A DNA stretch of 64,000 nt from Pseudomonadota bacterium (GTDB taxonomy: Bacteria; Pseudomonadota; Gammaproteobacteria; Steroidobacterales; Steroidobacteraceae), in NCBI GenBank assembly GCA_023391815.1, contig JAEWAF010000072.1, positions 135,513-199,512 on the forward strand. Reading direction: 5' to 3'. The notes beneath the pieces are model-generated. The model saw only the letters and a list, made by a program, of their open reading frames with translations. It made no database searches and was not told where the DNA came from. Shown piece by piece: positions 33,389 to 42,136 of this stretch. Every line of letters begins with the position of its first letter. The first letter of the stretch is position 1. The position numbers and the translations under genes were made by a program.

Positions 33389-34723
33389 TCAGTCCAGATC
33401 TCGAATATCGTGCTCGTCGTCGACGATCAGATCGAGCCGATCGGCGATGTCTTCCCAGCGGACCAGCTTGAAATTGGTGTTCTCGACGGTCTCGCCTTGC
33501 GGATCCAGGATGTCCGGGGTATTGCCGCCATCCATGGCCACGAACAAGCCGTCGCCGAACGGCCCGCCGAAGTCGGCGTTGCTGACCCCGATGCCGTCGG
33601 TTTCCTGCGTGCCGTCGACCATGCCGTCCACGATCGAGAATCGCCCGACGTAATCGTTATCTTCGCGGTCATACACCAGATACTCGTTGTTGCCTTGGCT
33701 CGAGACGATCACGTAGCCCTCCTCGTCGTCGGCTTCGTACAAAGTCACGCCTTCGACATCGCGCGTCAGTCGCCCGCCATAGCCGGGGTCCTGCTGCGTC
33801 TGGTACTCGCACACGTATTCTTCCTCATCGGGATCCCAGGTGCGCGTGTACGGCGTGCCGTAGGTGCTGACTTTGTCGATGAGCTGCAGATTCGCGCCCG
33901 GATTGTCGATGGTCGTGCGCCATAGCCCGACCGCTTCCTGGCCGATATAAACATAGCCGCGGTCACGATCGATCACAGTACCCTCGGACATCGGCGTCAC
34001 ACCGTCCTCATCCTGGCAGGGCGTCCACTGCCGACCGTTCGGCAGCGTGAACTGCGACGGCAGATTGAATCGCACCAATGGCGCATAACCGACTTTGCCG
34101 CCACCGGCGTCATACAGCCGGAATTTGGCGACCTGCGCGCGATCGTTGCGCGTGACGAAGGCGACGGTCTGGCCGTTCTTCAACCTGGCCGTGCCGATGC
34201 CCATCACCGTGAGCTCGTCATTCACTTCGCCCTGATTGGCCGCGAACACGAACGGCAAGCCGGACTTGGTCACTTCGGTCAGCGGCACGGCGGCGTCGGA
34301 ACCGCTCCTGTCGATCTCGAAAATGGCGAGCCGATCGAAGCCGCGGTCGCTCGCCACCGCCAGATCCACGGTGCGCGAGCCGAGCTTGAATCCATACACC
34401 AGATCGACGTTGTTGAAGCGCTGGCGCGGATAGTCGGGATTGGCGTGCGGCAGCCCGGCGATGTGTTGCAGCAGCTGACCTTGCAGGTTGTAAACATCGA
34501 TGCCGCCTTCCTTCAAGGTGGCGACGATCAGACTCTTGTATTGACGAGTTTCATCCGGGTGGACCCAGATCGCCGGGTCGTCCGCGTTCGACAGACGTTC
34601 GCCATCGTCATAGTCCAGCGACGGCGGTGTTTCGCGAACGGCCTGGACTTGCGCCGCGTGCGCGAGACCGGTGCCGAGAACGGCGAGCACGGCGAGTGCG
34701 AGAACGGAATGCACTTTCGACAT
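33389..34723 (-). CDS. Secreted beta-propeller phytase (3-phytase)
   Basis: A 444-residue single-domain beta-propeller phytase with signal peptide ending GLAHAAQ. Calcium and phosphate sites are visible as NADDPAIWVHPDET, RFNNVDLVYGF, VASDRGFDRLAIF and SSQGNNEYLVYDRE. The C-terminal tail is very acidic. I chose the ATG at 34723 because GGAGGG lies just before it; an upstream in-frame ATG precedes that site. It follows the TonB-receptor gene on the same strand, which suggests that phytate or its products enter through that receptor. Confidence 0.92.
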   Translation of the reverse strand: MSKVHSVLALAVLAVLGTGLAHAAQVQAVRETPPSLDYDDGERLSNADDPAIWVHPDETRQYKSLIVATLKEGGIDVYNLQGQLLQHIAGLPHANPDYPRQRFNNVDLVYGFKLGSRTVDLAVASDRGFDRLAIFEIDRSGSDAAVPLTEVTKSGLPFVFAANQGEVNDELTVMGIGTARLKNGQTVAFVTRNDRAQVAKFRLYDAGGGKVGYAPLVRFNLPSQFTLPNGRQWTPCQDEDGVTPMSEGTVIDRDRGYVYIGQEAVGLWRTTIDNPGANLQLIDKVSTYGTPYTRTWDPDEEEYVCEYQTQQDPGYGGRLTRDVEGVTLYEADDEEGYVIVSSQGNNEYLVYDREDNDYVGRFSIVDGMVDGTQETDGIGVSNADFGGPFGDGLFVAMDGGNTPDILDPQGETVENTNFKLVRWEDIADRLDLIVDDEHDIRDLD

Positions 34724-34809
34724 GGAACCCTCCATTGACTGTAACAACAGGGCACTGAGGCGCTCGCGGATGCGAGCGCCATTCATCGATGTGCGGGGAA
34801 AAAATCAGC

Positions 34810-37254
34810 TCAGAAGGTGCTGCGGAACGTGAGAATGACCCACGGATCGGACTCTTCCTGGTCCAGCTCGGAGCTGACCGGTGTGCGTGCGTTGTATTGC
34901 GCGACCGACTCGTAAACGCGAGTCACGTCTTTACGCTTGGCGTCGAGCAGGTTCTGCGCGGCCAGACGCACGACGAAACGTTCCGCGAAGGTTTTCTCCA
35001 GGAACACTTCCAGGTTGCCTCCGAAGGTCACGTCGGCCACTTCCTTGGTAGTGGCGCCGGAATCGACCCACTCCTCGGCGGCGCCGCGCTTCTGATAGCT
35101 CGAGCCCCAGGTGAGGGCCCAGCGCTGGATCAGATGATCGAAGCCGACGTTGTAGATGTAATCCGGCTGCATCGAGAAGCGCCGATCTACGGGGAAGTTG
35201 CTGTTGGCGTCGCGAATCTCGGAGTGGAGGTACGTGTAGTTGGCGAACACGTGGAAATTCGGCGCACCGATGACTTCGAGCGGATAGCTCAGATCGAACT
35301 CGACGCCGTAGATGGTGCCCTTGTTGGGATTGTTGACGTACTGGGTGGCTTCGATTTCGTCGTCGATCTGCGCCTGGAAGATCGCGTTCACTGCGTCGCC
35401 GACGCCATTCAGCTCGATCTTGTTCTCGATGCGCCGATAGAAGGCGTTCACGCCGAGCACCGCGTCCTCGCCGTTCAAGCGCAGATCGAAGCCGCCATCG
35501 AGACCGAGCGCGGTTTCCTGCTCGAGCGTGGGATTGCCAAGCACGCTTTCGTCTTCATCGAGCAGCAGCGTCGGATTGAGCTCGTCGAAGCTCGGTCGCC
35601 GCACGGTGCGCGCCGCCGACAATCTCCACTGCAGCGAATCGGTGGCGTCCCAGCGGATGTGCGCGGTCGGATTGAGCTCGAAGTAGTCGTTGTCGACCGC
35701 GATCTGATTGCCTTCGACATCGAGCCCCAGCGAGCTGAGCGCGTTTGCGGCGGCGGCCACCGGCGCGGCCACGGTGGACGTGATATCCAGATTGGTCTGC
35801 TCGCCGCGCACGCCGAGCTCGAGCTTGGTGCTGTCGGTCAGATCGACGCCCCATTGCACGAAGCCGGCGATGCGCTCGTCATCGACGTTGAAGATACTGA
35901 ACAGCTCATCGAGCGTCACCAGCTGACCGTCGTCCAGCTCCTGCACGTTGAAGCTGTAGTCGCGCTTCTTCAGCACATAGTCCAGACCGACGCTCAAGGT
36001 GGCGGCGGCGAATTTCCACTTGTACTTGCCGCCCGCCTTGGCCTCGGAATCCTCGCTGTCCTCATTCTCGACGCTGTCGATGTTCTCGAACCGGTCGATC
36101 TCGTGACCGAGCTGAGTGCTGTTGGTCCGAAACTGATGGCGCACCTGCGGATCGCTGAAGGCGGACAGGAACGGCAGGATATCCTCGCCACCGTTCAGGC
36201 CGATGTCGGCAAAGTCGAAGTCCATGTCGACCAGATAATTGGTTTCCTTCGCCTTGCCCTCGGTGCGGTCGTAGCTCGCCGACACTTCCCACGAGTTGCC
36301 GCCGTCGGTGGGCACAGTGAATGTCGCCGCGAGCATCCAGTTGCGTTCGCGGAATGCGTCGGTCTGGTTGGTCTGTTCGGCGCCCGAATCCAGGTCGCCG
36401 TCGTCATCCTCGGCTTCGAACGCGCGCTCGAACTCGTGCTCGACGCGGTCGGTGTCGACGAACAATGCGTTGAACGACAGCTCCTGACCGCCGTCGAGCT
36501 TGAACGCCAGGTCGCCCGTCCAGGCGATATCGCGGCTGTCGCGCTCGTCCGGCTCGAGAGTAGCCTTGAACTCCGGCTCGGCATTGCCTTCGCCGTCGAG
36601 CACGCGCTCCACCGAATACACCTGCTTGCGATTGAAGCGTTCCTGATAGTTGAGCGAGGTGCCCCATTGCACCGCCTCGGTGCTGTGGCCGTACGAGACG
36701 AACGCGCTCGGCCGCGTCTCGCCGTCGATGTAATAGCCGCCGAGACGATAGATGCCGCCGTTGAACTCGGCGCCTTCCTTCAGAATGATATTCAGCGTGC
36801 CGCCGATGCCCTGGCTGTCCATGTCGCTGGTCGGGCTGCGGATGATCTCGACGCGCTCGACCAGCTCGGCGGGAATGCGATCCACCAGCACGGTGTTGTC
36901 GTTGCCCGAGCCGGAAATGCGACGGCCGTTGATCAGGATCTGAGTGTATTCCGAGCCGATGCCGCGCAACGACGGCGCCGCGTACTCACCGATATCGTCG
37001 CTGAACGTCACGCCCGGCACGCGCTTCATCATCTCGCCGACCGAGAGCGGCTCGAAGCGCTGAAAGTATTCTTCGGAATAAGTGAGCACCGGCTCGGCCA
37101 GCTCGGTGCGCTCGCGCGCATTGACACGCTTGGCGAGCACTTCGATGAACTCCAGGCTGTCCTCGTGCGCCGGCTCGGCGGCATTGGCCGCAGCAGTCGC
37201 AAGGGCAAGCGACACCGCGCTCGCCAGGACGTTTCCATGCTTGAACCGTCGCAT
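34810..37254 (-). CDS. TonB-dependent receptor of the phytate locus
   Basis: An 814-residue outer-membrane transporter without STN domain. After a signal peptide (ending AANAAEP) comes the segment LEFIEVLAKRVNARERTE, a likely TonB box, then a plug with GIGSEYTQILINGRRISG and ERVEIIRSPTSDMDSQGIGG. The barrel ends ILTFRSTF with terminal Phe. The barrel loops are rich in Asp and Glu, which would suit calcium-bound ligands. The ATG at 37254 has AGGGGG before it. In one transcription unit with a phytase, it probably imports inositol phosphates or calcium-phytate; that is inference. Confidence 0.9.
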   Translation of the reverse strand: MRRFKHGNVLASAVSLALATAAANAAEPAHEDSLEFIEVLAKRVNARERTELAEPVLTYSEEYFQRFEPLSVGEMMKRVPGVTFSDDIGEYAAPSLRGIGSEYTQILINGRRISGSGNDNTVLVDRIPAELVERVEIIRSPTSDMDSQGIGGTLNIILKEGAEFNGGIYRLGGYYIDGETRPSAFVSYGHSTEAVQWGTSLNYQERFNRKQVYSVERVLDGEGNAEPEFKATLEPDERDSRDIAWTGDLAFKLDGGQELSFNALFVDTDRVEHEFERAFEAEDDDGDLDSGAEQTNQTDAFRERNWMLAATFTVPTDGGNSWEVSASYDRTEGKAKETNYLVDMDFDFADIGLNGGEDILPFLSAFSDPQVRHQFRTNSTQLGHEIDRFENIDSVENEDSEDSEAKAGGKYKWKFAAATLSVGLDYVLKKRDYSFNVQELDDGQLVTLDELFSIFNVDDERIAGFVQWGVDLTDSTKLELGVRGEQTNLDITSTVAAPVAAAANALSSLGLDVEGNQIAVDNDYFELNPTAHIRWDATDSLQWRLSAARTVRRPSFDELNPTLLLDEDESVLGNPTLEQETALGLDGGFDLRLNGEDAVLGVNAFYRRIENKIELNGVGDAVNAIFQAQIDDEIEATQYVNNPNKGTIYGVEFDLSYPLEVIGAPNFHVFANYTYLHSEIRDANSNFPVDRRFSMQPDYIYNVGFDHLIQRWALTWGSSYQKRGAAEEWVDSGATTKEVADVTFGGNLEVFLEKTFAERFVVRLAAQNLLDAKRKDVTRVYESVAQYNARTPVSSELDQEESDPWVILTFRSTF

Positions 37255-37361
37255 CGTTCCCCCTGGACGCTCGCCGCGTCCCTGCGTCATATGAGTTGTA
37301 CTTCCGCCCTCGAGTCAGCTGACGGGCAGTTTAGAACGAAGATTTCATCATCCGCAACTGG

Positions 37362-37377
37362 TGAAATAAAAATTCCA
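37362..37377. promoter_or_regulatory. Predicted inositol-regulator operator, receptor/RpiR divergent promoter
   Basis: TGAAA-TAAAAA-TTCCA, the same arms as at 31141 and 31171. It lies between the divergent TonB-receptor and RpiR-regulator genes, 108 bases from the receptor start. Confidence 0.65.
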
Positions 37378-37425
37378 CGTGCTATAGTTGCGCCCGCGCC
37401 GCGGCCGACGCTCTGAAGGGCTGCA

Positions 37426-37441
37426 TGGAATATTTGTTGCA
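37426..37441. promoter_or_regulatory. Second predicted operator near the RpiR gene
   Basis: TGGAA-TATTTG-TTGCA, one mismatch from TGGAA-N6-TTTCA. A further TGGGAATTTCCA near-palindrome follows at 37456-37467, close to the regulator start, which suggests autoregulation. Confidence 0.55.
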
Positions 37442-37488
37442 GCGACCGTATGATTTGGGAATTTCCATGACACTTGAGAGAGCTAGCC

Positions 37489-38337
37489 ATGGCCAGCAGC
37501 GCTAAATCACTCGAATCCCTGCGGGGCGACATCGTGCGACGCTACGAGGAGCTCAGTCCTCGGCTGCAGCAGGTCGCCAAGTACGTGCTGGAGAATCCCA
37601 ACGACATGGCGCTGCAGACCCTGGCGGTGATCGCCGAGCGCTGCGAAGTGCAGCCCTCCACCATCGTGCGTTTCGCCAAAACCTTCGGTTACGAAGGTGC
37701 CAGCGACATGCAGGAGCTGTTCAAGGACGAGATGCTCACCCAGGCGCCGAGCCCGAGCTATGCCGAGCGCATCCGCCAGTTCTCGCGTCGGGCCGGCACC
37801 GCCGGCGCGCTCGCGCCCCAGGACGTGATGCACGAGTTCGCGGACAGCAACATTCTGGCGCTGGAACATTTGAAGAGCAGCGTCCGCAAAGCGGACCTGG
37901 AACGCGCGGTCGACATGATCGCGACGGCGAATGCGGTCTACATCGTCGGCCTGCGACGCTCCTTCCCGGTCGCCTCCTATCTGGCCTACGCCCTGCGCCA
38001 TGTGGACAAGCGCGCTTATCTGCTCGATGGCGTCGCCGGCATGCTGGCCGAGCAGAGCACCATGCTCACGTCCAAAGACCTGCTGATCGCCATCAGCTTC
38101 CAGCCCTATGCCGCCGAAACCGTGGAGATCGTCGGTTCCACGCGCGAGCAAAAGGCCAAGATCATCGCCATCACGGACAGTCGCTTGAGCCCGATCGCAG
38201 GTCCCTCCGACCTGGTGTTCGAGATCAAGGATGCCGAGGTGCGTCAGTTCCGTTCCTTGACGGCGTCCCTGTGCCTCGCGCAGACGCTGGTCATCAGTTA
38301 TGCATTCGACATGGAAAAACGTGGTCGCGGGCGCTGA
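37489..38337 (+). CDS. RpiR/MurR-family regulator, probable inositol (IolR-like) regulator
   Basis: A 282-residue transcription factor with an N-terminal RpiR helix-turn-helix domain (about 1-80: LSPRLQQVAKYVLENPNDM, QPSTIVRFAKTFGY) and a C-terminal SIS sugar-phosphate-binding domain (about 120-265: YIVGLRRSFPVASYLAYALR, KDLLIAISFQPYAAETVE). Members often bind a phosphorylated intermediate; in alpha-proteobacteria the RpiR-type IolR is a repressor of inositol genes. The ATG at 37489 has GAGAG upstream. It is followed by iolG. The matching pseudo-palindromes around this locus are its likely targets. Confidence 0.88.
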   Translation: MASSAKSLESLRGDIVRRYEELSPRLQQVAKYVLENPNDMALQTLAVIAERCEVQPSTIVRFAKTFGYEGASDMQELFKDEMLTQAPSPSYAERIRQFSRRAGTAGALAPQDVMHEFADSNILALEHLKSSVRKADLERAVDMIATANAVYIVGLRRSFPVASYLAYALRHVDKRAYLLDGVAGMLAEQSTMLTSKDLLIAISFQPYAAETVEIVGSTREQKAKIIAITDSRLSPIAGPSDLVFEIKDAEVRQFRSLTASLCLAQTLVISYAFDMEKRGRGR

Positions 38338-38364
38338 GCGAGGCAGCGTTCGTCAGGGGGACAA

Positions 38365-39354
38365 ATGATTCGATTTCTTTTGATTGGCGCCGGACGTATC
38401 GGTCGTATTCACGCTGAGAACATCGTGCGCGGCGGCGCTTCGGCGTTGGCGGCGGTCACAGACGCCGATTCGCGAGCCGCCGCCGAGCTGGCGAAAAAAT
38501 GGTCGTGTCGCGCGGTCGATCCGGACGCCGCGTTGTCGCTTCCGGATGTCGACGCCGTGCTCATTGCCAGTTCGACCGACACTCACGCCGACTGGATCGA
38601 GCGCTGCGCGGCTGCCGGCAAACCGGTGTTCTGCGAGAAGCCGCTCGACCTGGATATCAATCGCGCTACTCAATGCATGCGCAAGGCGCAGGAAGCAGGC
38701 GTCGCGCTGTATCTCGGATTCAATCGTCGCTACGACCCCTCCTTCGCGCGACTCAAACGCGAAATCGCCGCCGGCACGATCGGCTCGCTGGAAACCTTGC
38801 ACATCACCAGTCGCGACCCGGCGCCACCGCCGGTGGAATACGTGCGCCGCTCGGGCGGACTGTTCCGCGACATGATGATTCACGATCTGGACATGGCGCG
38901 CTGGCTGTTGGGTGCCGAGCCGGTGGAAGTGTTTGCTCGCGGTAGCGCCCTGGTGAACCCTGAGATCGGTGCGGCTGGCGACGTCGACACGGCGATGGTG
39001 ATGCTACGGACCGCCGATGGCCGGCTGTGCCAGATCGCGAACAGCAGACGGTGCAGCTTCGGTTACGACCAGCGCATCGAGGCGTTCGGTGCGGCAGGCA
39101 TGGTCAGCGCAAACAATCACACCGCGACGAGCGTGACGGTCGCGGGCGCGCAGGGCTATACGACCGAGCCCGCGCTGCCATTCTTCCTGGAACGCTACGC
39201 CGACGCGTATCGGTTGGAGCTGGAGGATTTCATCGCCGCGCTCCAGGGCCGGAAGGTGGAGCTTGCGACAGGTGAGGACGGAGGACGTGCGCTGCTGTTG
39301 GCGGACGCTGCTCAGCGCTCGCTGACGAGCGGCGCGCCGGTGACATTGAAGTGA
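38365..39354 (+). CDS. iolG: Inositol 2-dehydrogenase
   Basis: Oxidises myo-inositol to 2-keto-myo-inositol (2-inosose) with NAD, the first step of inositol breakdown. The 329-residue GFO/IDH/MocA protein has the Rossmann motif LLIGAGRIGRIHAENI at the N-terminus, the conserved FCEKPLDLD lysine segment, and LGFNRRYDPSFARLK and MIHDLDMARWLLG typical of IolG. It follows the RpiR regulator by 27 bases and faces the iolBCDE operon across a shared terminator. Confidence 0.93.
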   Translation: MIRFLLIGAGRIGRIHAENIVRGGASALAAVTDADSRAAAELAKKWSCRAVDPDAALSLPDVDAVLIASSTDTHADWIERCAAAGKPVFCEKPLDLDINRATQCMRKAQEAGVALYLGFNRRYDPSFARLKREIAAGTIGSLETLHITSRDPAPPPVEYVRRSGGLFRDMMIHDLDMARWLLGAEPVEVFARGSALVNPEIGAAGDVDTAMVMLRTADGRLCQIANSRRCSFGYDQRIEAFGAAGMVSANNHTATSVTVAGAQGYTTEPALPFFLERYADAYRLELEDFIAALQGRKVELATGEDGGRALLLADAAQRSLTSGAPVTLK

Positions 39355-39360
39355 AGAATG

Positions 39361-39391
39361 CGGCTCCCTTGCCTGGCGAGGGAGCCGTCTT
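39361..39391. terminator. Terminator hairpin between iolG and iolE
   Basis: CGGCTCCCT at 39361-39369 pairs with AGGGAGCCG at 39379-39387, then a TCTTTC tract on the plus strand. It sits between two convergent genes and probably ends iolG transcription, and perhaps iolE in the other direction. Confidence 0.75.
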
Positions 39392-40279
39392 TCAGACGAA
39401 CAGCTCGGTCGCGAGCTGCGACAGGTGCCGATAACCAATCTTCGCGTACACGATCGGCGTAGCAACGGCCGGATCTTGTTCCGCTTCGACAACCAGCCAG
39501 CCGCGATACCCGCTACGCGCGACCGGCTGCAACACGCTGCGGTAGTCGACCATGCCGTCACCGGGGACGGTGAACACGCCATCCAGCACGGCGTTCAAGA
39601 AGCTCGAATCTTCGTTTCGCGCGCGATCCAGCACCGTTCGTCTCACATCCTTGCAATGGACGTGCACGATGCGCGATGCGTAGCGCTCCGCAAACCGCAA
39701 CGGATCGCCGCCGGCATACGTCAGATGTCCCGTATCGAGTAACAGTCCGACGGCATCGCCAGTCGTCTGCATGAGGCTGTCGATGTCCGCCGCCGACTGC
39801 ACGACCGTGCCCATGTGGTGGTGATAGGCGAGTCGCAATCCAGCCGAGCGCATCTTTTCGGCGAGCTTCGTCATCCGTTCGCCGAAGCGCGGCCAGTCGT
39901 TTTTTGTGAGATGGGGCCGCTGCGACAGCGGCGCACGCTGATCGCCATGAGTACAGCGCGAGACTTCCGCAAACACCATGACCTCGCAGCCCAAGGCGTG
40001 CAGCAGCTCGAAGTGCGCACTCATGGCATCCCATTCGGCGTCGACATCGCGCTCGAGCAAACGCGCGCTGTACCAGCCGGAAACGAGTTGCAGATCGTGA
40101 GCCTGCAGAATCGGTTTGAGTTGGGCGGCGACGCGCGGAAACTTATTGCCGAGCTCCACGCCCGTGTAGCCCGCTTCCCTCGCCTCCCGCAAGCACGTTT
40201 CCAGGCTGGTTTCCGCGCCCAGCGACGGCAGATCGTCGTTGGTCCAGGTCAGGGGGTTGATACCGATTCGAATGTTCAT
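39392..40279 (-). CDS. iolE: Myo-inosose-2 dehydratase
   Basis: Second step of inositol breakdown: dehydration of 2-inosose to the trihydroxycyclohexanedione. The 295-residue TIM-barrel protein (xylose-isomerase-like fold) starts MNIRIGINPLTWTNDDLPSLG, the usual IolE opening, and has YHHHMGTVVQSAADIDSLM and LLDTGHLTYAGGDP, which hold metal-ligand histidine, aspartate and glutamate positions. It is the last gene of iolBCDE, 18 bases after iolD. Confidence 0.94.
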   Translation of the reverse strand: MNIRIGINPLTWTNDDLPSLGAETSLETCLREAREAGYTGVELGNKFPRVAAQLKPILQAHDLQLVSGWYSARLLERDVDAEWDAMSAHFELLHALGCEVMVFAEVSRCTHGDQRAPLSQRPHLTKNDWPRFGERMTKLAEKMRSAGLRLAYHHHMGTVVQSAADIDSLMQTTGDAVGLLLDTGHLTYAGGDPLRFAERYASRIVHVHCKDVRRTVLDRARNEDSSFLNAVLDGVFTVPGDGMVDYRSVLQPVARSGYRGWLVVEAEQDPAVATPIVYAKIGYRHLSQLATELFV

Positions 40280-40297
40280 GGATGTGTCGATTGCTGG

Positions 40298-42136
40298 TTA
40301 TTCAAGATCGCTCACGTCGCGGAGCGTCTTTCGATATCTGTCATGGGCGGCCGTCACGTCCTTCGAGCCGGACACTTCGGGTACCGCCACGTCCCACCAT
40401 GCGCCGCCCGCGGCGGTGCTGTGATGGGGATCGGTGTTGATCACGATCACGACGGTCCGGGTCTTGGCGCGGCTGTCATGCAGCGCCCGTTCGAGCTCGC
40501 CGATGTTGTTGACCTGGAACGACTCGGCGCCGAGCGATCGGGCGTGGGCCACAAAGTCGATGGCGGGCGCGGCTTCCTCGAGCAGATTGTTGAAAGCCTG
40601 TCCGCCGCAGCTCTTTTGCAGACGATTGATACAACCGAAGCCGCGATTGTCCAGCAGCACGATGGTGAGCTTCAGGTTGAGCGCAATCGCGGTGGCGATC
40701 TCGGAGTTCATCATCAGATAGCTGCCGTCGCCGACCATCACGACCACATTGCGGTCCGGACGCGCCAGCTTGACGCCAAGCCCGCCCGCGATCTCGTAAC
40801 CCATGCACGAGAAGCCGTACTCCAGGTGATAAGCGTCGCTGTCCTGGGCACGCCACAGCTTGTGCAACTCGCCCGGCAATCCGCCAGCCGCGCACACCAC
40901 CGTTCCATTCGCGCCAATGGCACGATTCACAGCGCCCAGCACCTGCGCATCGCTGGGCAACGTTGTATCCGAAGCAGCGACGGCGGCGTCCACTGACGTG
41001 TTCCACGTCTGCACCAGTCGTCTCACGCGGGCTGCATACTCCGAGCGCGCGCTCGACGGCTCCAAAGCAGCGCTCAACTCATTCAAGGTGCGCAGTGCAT
41101 CGCCCTGTACCTGTAACGCGCCGAACTTCATGGCGTCGAAGCGGCACACGTTGATCGCGATCAGCCGACGCCGCGGATTGCGAAACAAACTGGCCGACGC
41201 GGTGGTGAAATCCTGCAACCGGGTGCCGATGGCGATAACGACATCGGCATCGCGAGCCAGGTCATTCGCCGCGCTGGATCCAGTTACGCCGATGGAACCG
41301 ACGTTCCAAGGATGATCCCAACGCAGCGCTCCCTTGCCGGCCTGCGTCTCGGCGACGGAGATACCGAAGCGTTCGGCGAAGCGAGCAAGCGCCTCGCATG
41401 CCTGAGCATAGTGGACACCGCCACCGGCGATGATGAGCGGCTGCTTAGCCTCTTTGATTGCCTCAACCGCGGCCGACAACTGATGCGTATCCGCTCCGAG
41501 TCGCGCGGGCCGATGCACACGAGGCTCGAAGAATGACGCCGGAAATTCCCAAGCTTCCGCCTGCACATCCTGTGGCAGCGCCAGCGTCACAGGCCCGCAG
41601 TCGGCGGCATCCGTGAGGACGCTCAATGCCTGGGGCAGCGAGCGCAACAGCTGTTCGGGACGAGTGATGCGATCCCAATAACGCGACACCGGGCGAAAAC
41701 AATCGTTCGCGGTGATGGTCGGATCGCCGAAGTTCTCCACCTGTTGTAACACCGGATCGGGCCGACGGCTCGCGAACACATCGCCCGGCAGCAACAGGAC
41801 CGGCAGTCGATTGACGTGCGCGAGCGCTGCCGCCGTCACCATGTTGGTCGCGCCCGGCCCGATAGAGGTCGTGCATGCCATGAAGCGACGTCGACGCGTC
41901 GTCTTCGCAAAGGCGATGGCCGAGTGCGCCATCGCTTGTTCGTTGTGAGCTCGATAAGTCGGCAGATTGGCACGTGACGCCGTGAGCGCCTCGCCCATAC
42001 CCGCCACGTTTCCGTGGCCGAAGATCGCAAACACGCCTCCGCACAGCGGCGCTTCCTGCCCATCGATCACAGTTCGTTGCGCGGACAGATAGCGAACGAT
42101 CGCTTGGCTCGTGGTCAGACGGATACGTTCGCTCAT
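40298..42136 (-). CDS. iolD: 3D-(3,5/4)-trihydroxycyclohexane-1,2-dione hydrolase
   Basis: ThDP-dependent ring-opening enzyme that gives 5-deoxy-glucuronate. The 612-residue protein has the N-terminal pyrimidine domain with GVFAIFGHGNVAGMGEAL, the TACTTSIGPGATNMVTAAA-like MACTTSIGPGATNMVTAA segment, and the C-terminal ThDP motif from VMVGDGSYLMMNSEIATA to LDNRGFGCINRLQ. Its ATG overlaps the iolC stop codon (ATGA). Confidence 0.95.
   Translation of the reverse strand: MSERIRLTTSQAIVRYLSAQRTVIDGQEAPLCGGVFAIFGHGNVAGMGEALTASRANLPTYRAHNEQAMAHSAIAFAKTTRRRRFMACTTSIGPGATNMVTAAALAHVNRLPVLLLPGDVFASRRPDPVLQQVENFGDPTITANDCFRPVSRYWDRITRPEQLLRSLPQALSVLTDAADCGPVTLALPQDVQAEAWEFPASFFEPRVHRPARLGADTHQLSAAVEAIKEAKQPLIIAGGGVHYAQACEALARFAERFGISVAETQAGKGALRWDHPWNVGSIGVTGSSAANDLARDADVVIAIGTRLQDFTTASASLFRNPRRRLIAINVCRFDAMKFGALQVQGDALRTLNELSAALEPSSARSEYAARVRRLVQTWNTSVDAAVAASDTTLPSDAQVLGAVNRAIGANGTVVCAAGGLPGELHKLWRAQDSDAYHLEYGFSCMGYEIAGGLGVKLARPDRNVVVMVGDGSYLMMNSEIATAIALNLKLTIVLLDNRGFGCINRLQKSCGGQAFNNLLEEAAPAIDFVAHARSLGAESFQVNNIGELERALHDSRAKTRTVVIVINTDPHHSTAAGGAWWDVAVPEVSGSKDVTAAHDRYRKTLRDVSDLE

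Noticed and set aside
34789..37416. An 875-residue plus-strand open frame opposite the TonB receptor
   Set aside because: It is long only because the receptor gene has few complementary stops. The receptor reading has a signal peptide, plug motifs and a terminal Phe; the opposite reading has none.
37451..37467. A further full operator of the TGGAA-N6-TTTCA type next to the RpiR start
   Set aside because: Only one arm (TTCCA) fits at the right spacing. A near-palindrome TGGGAATTTCCA is there, but its spacing differs, so I did not count it as a site.
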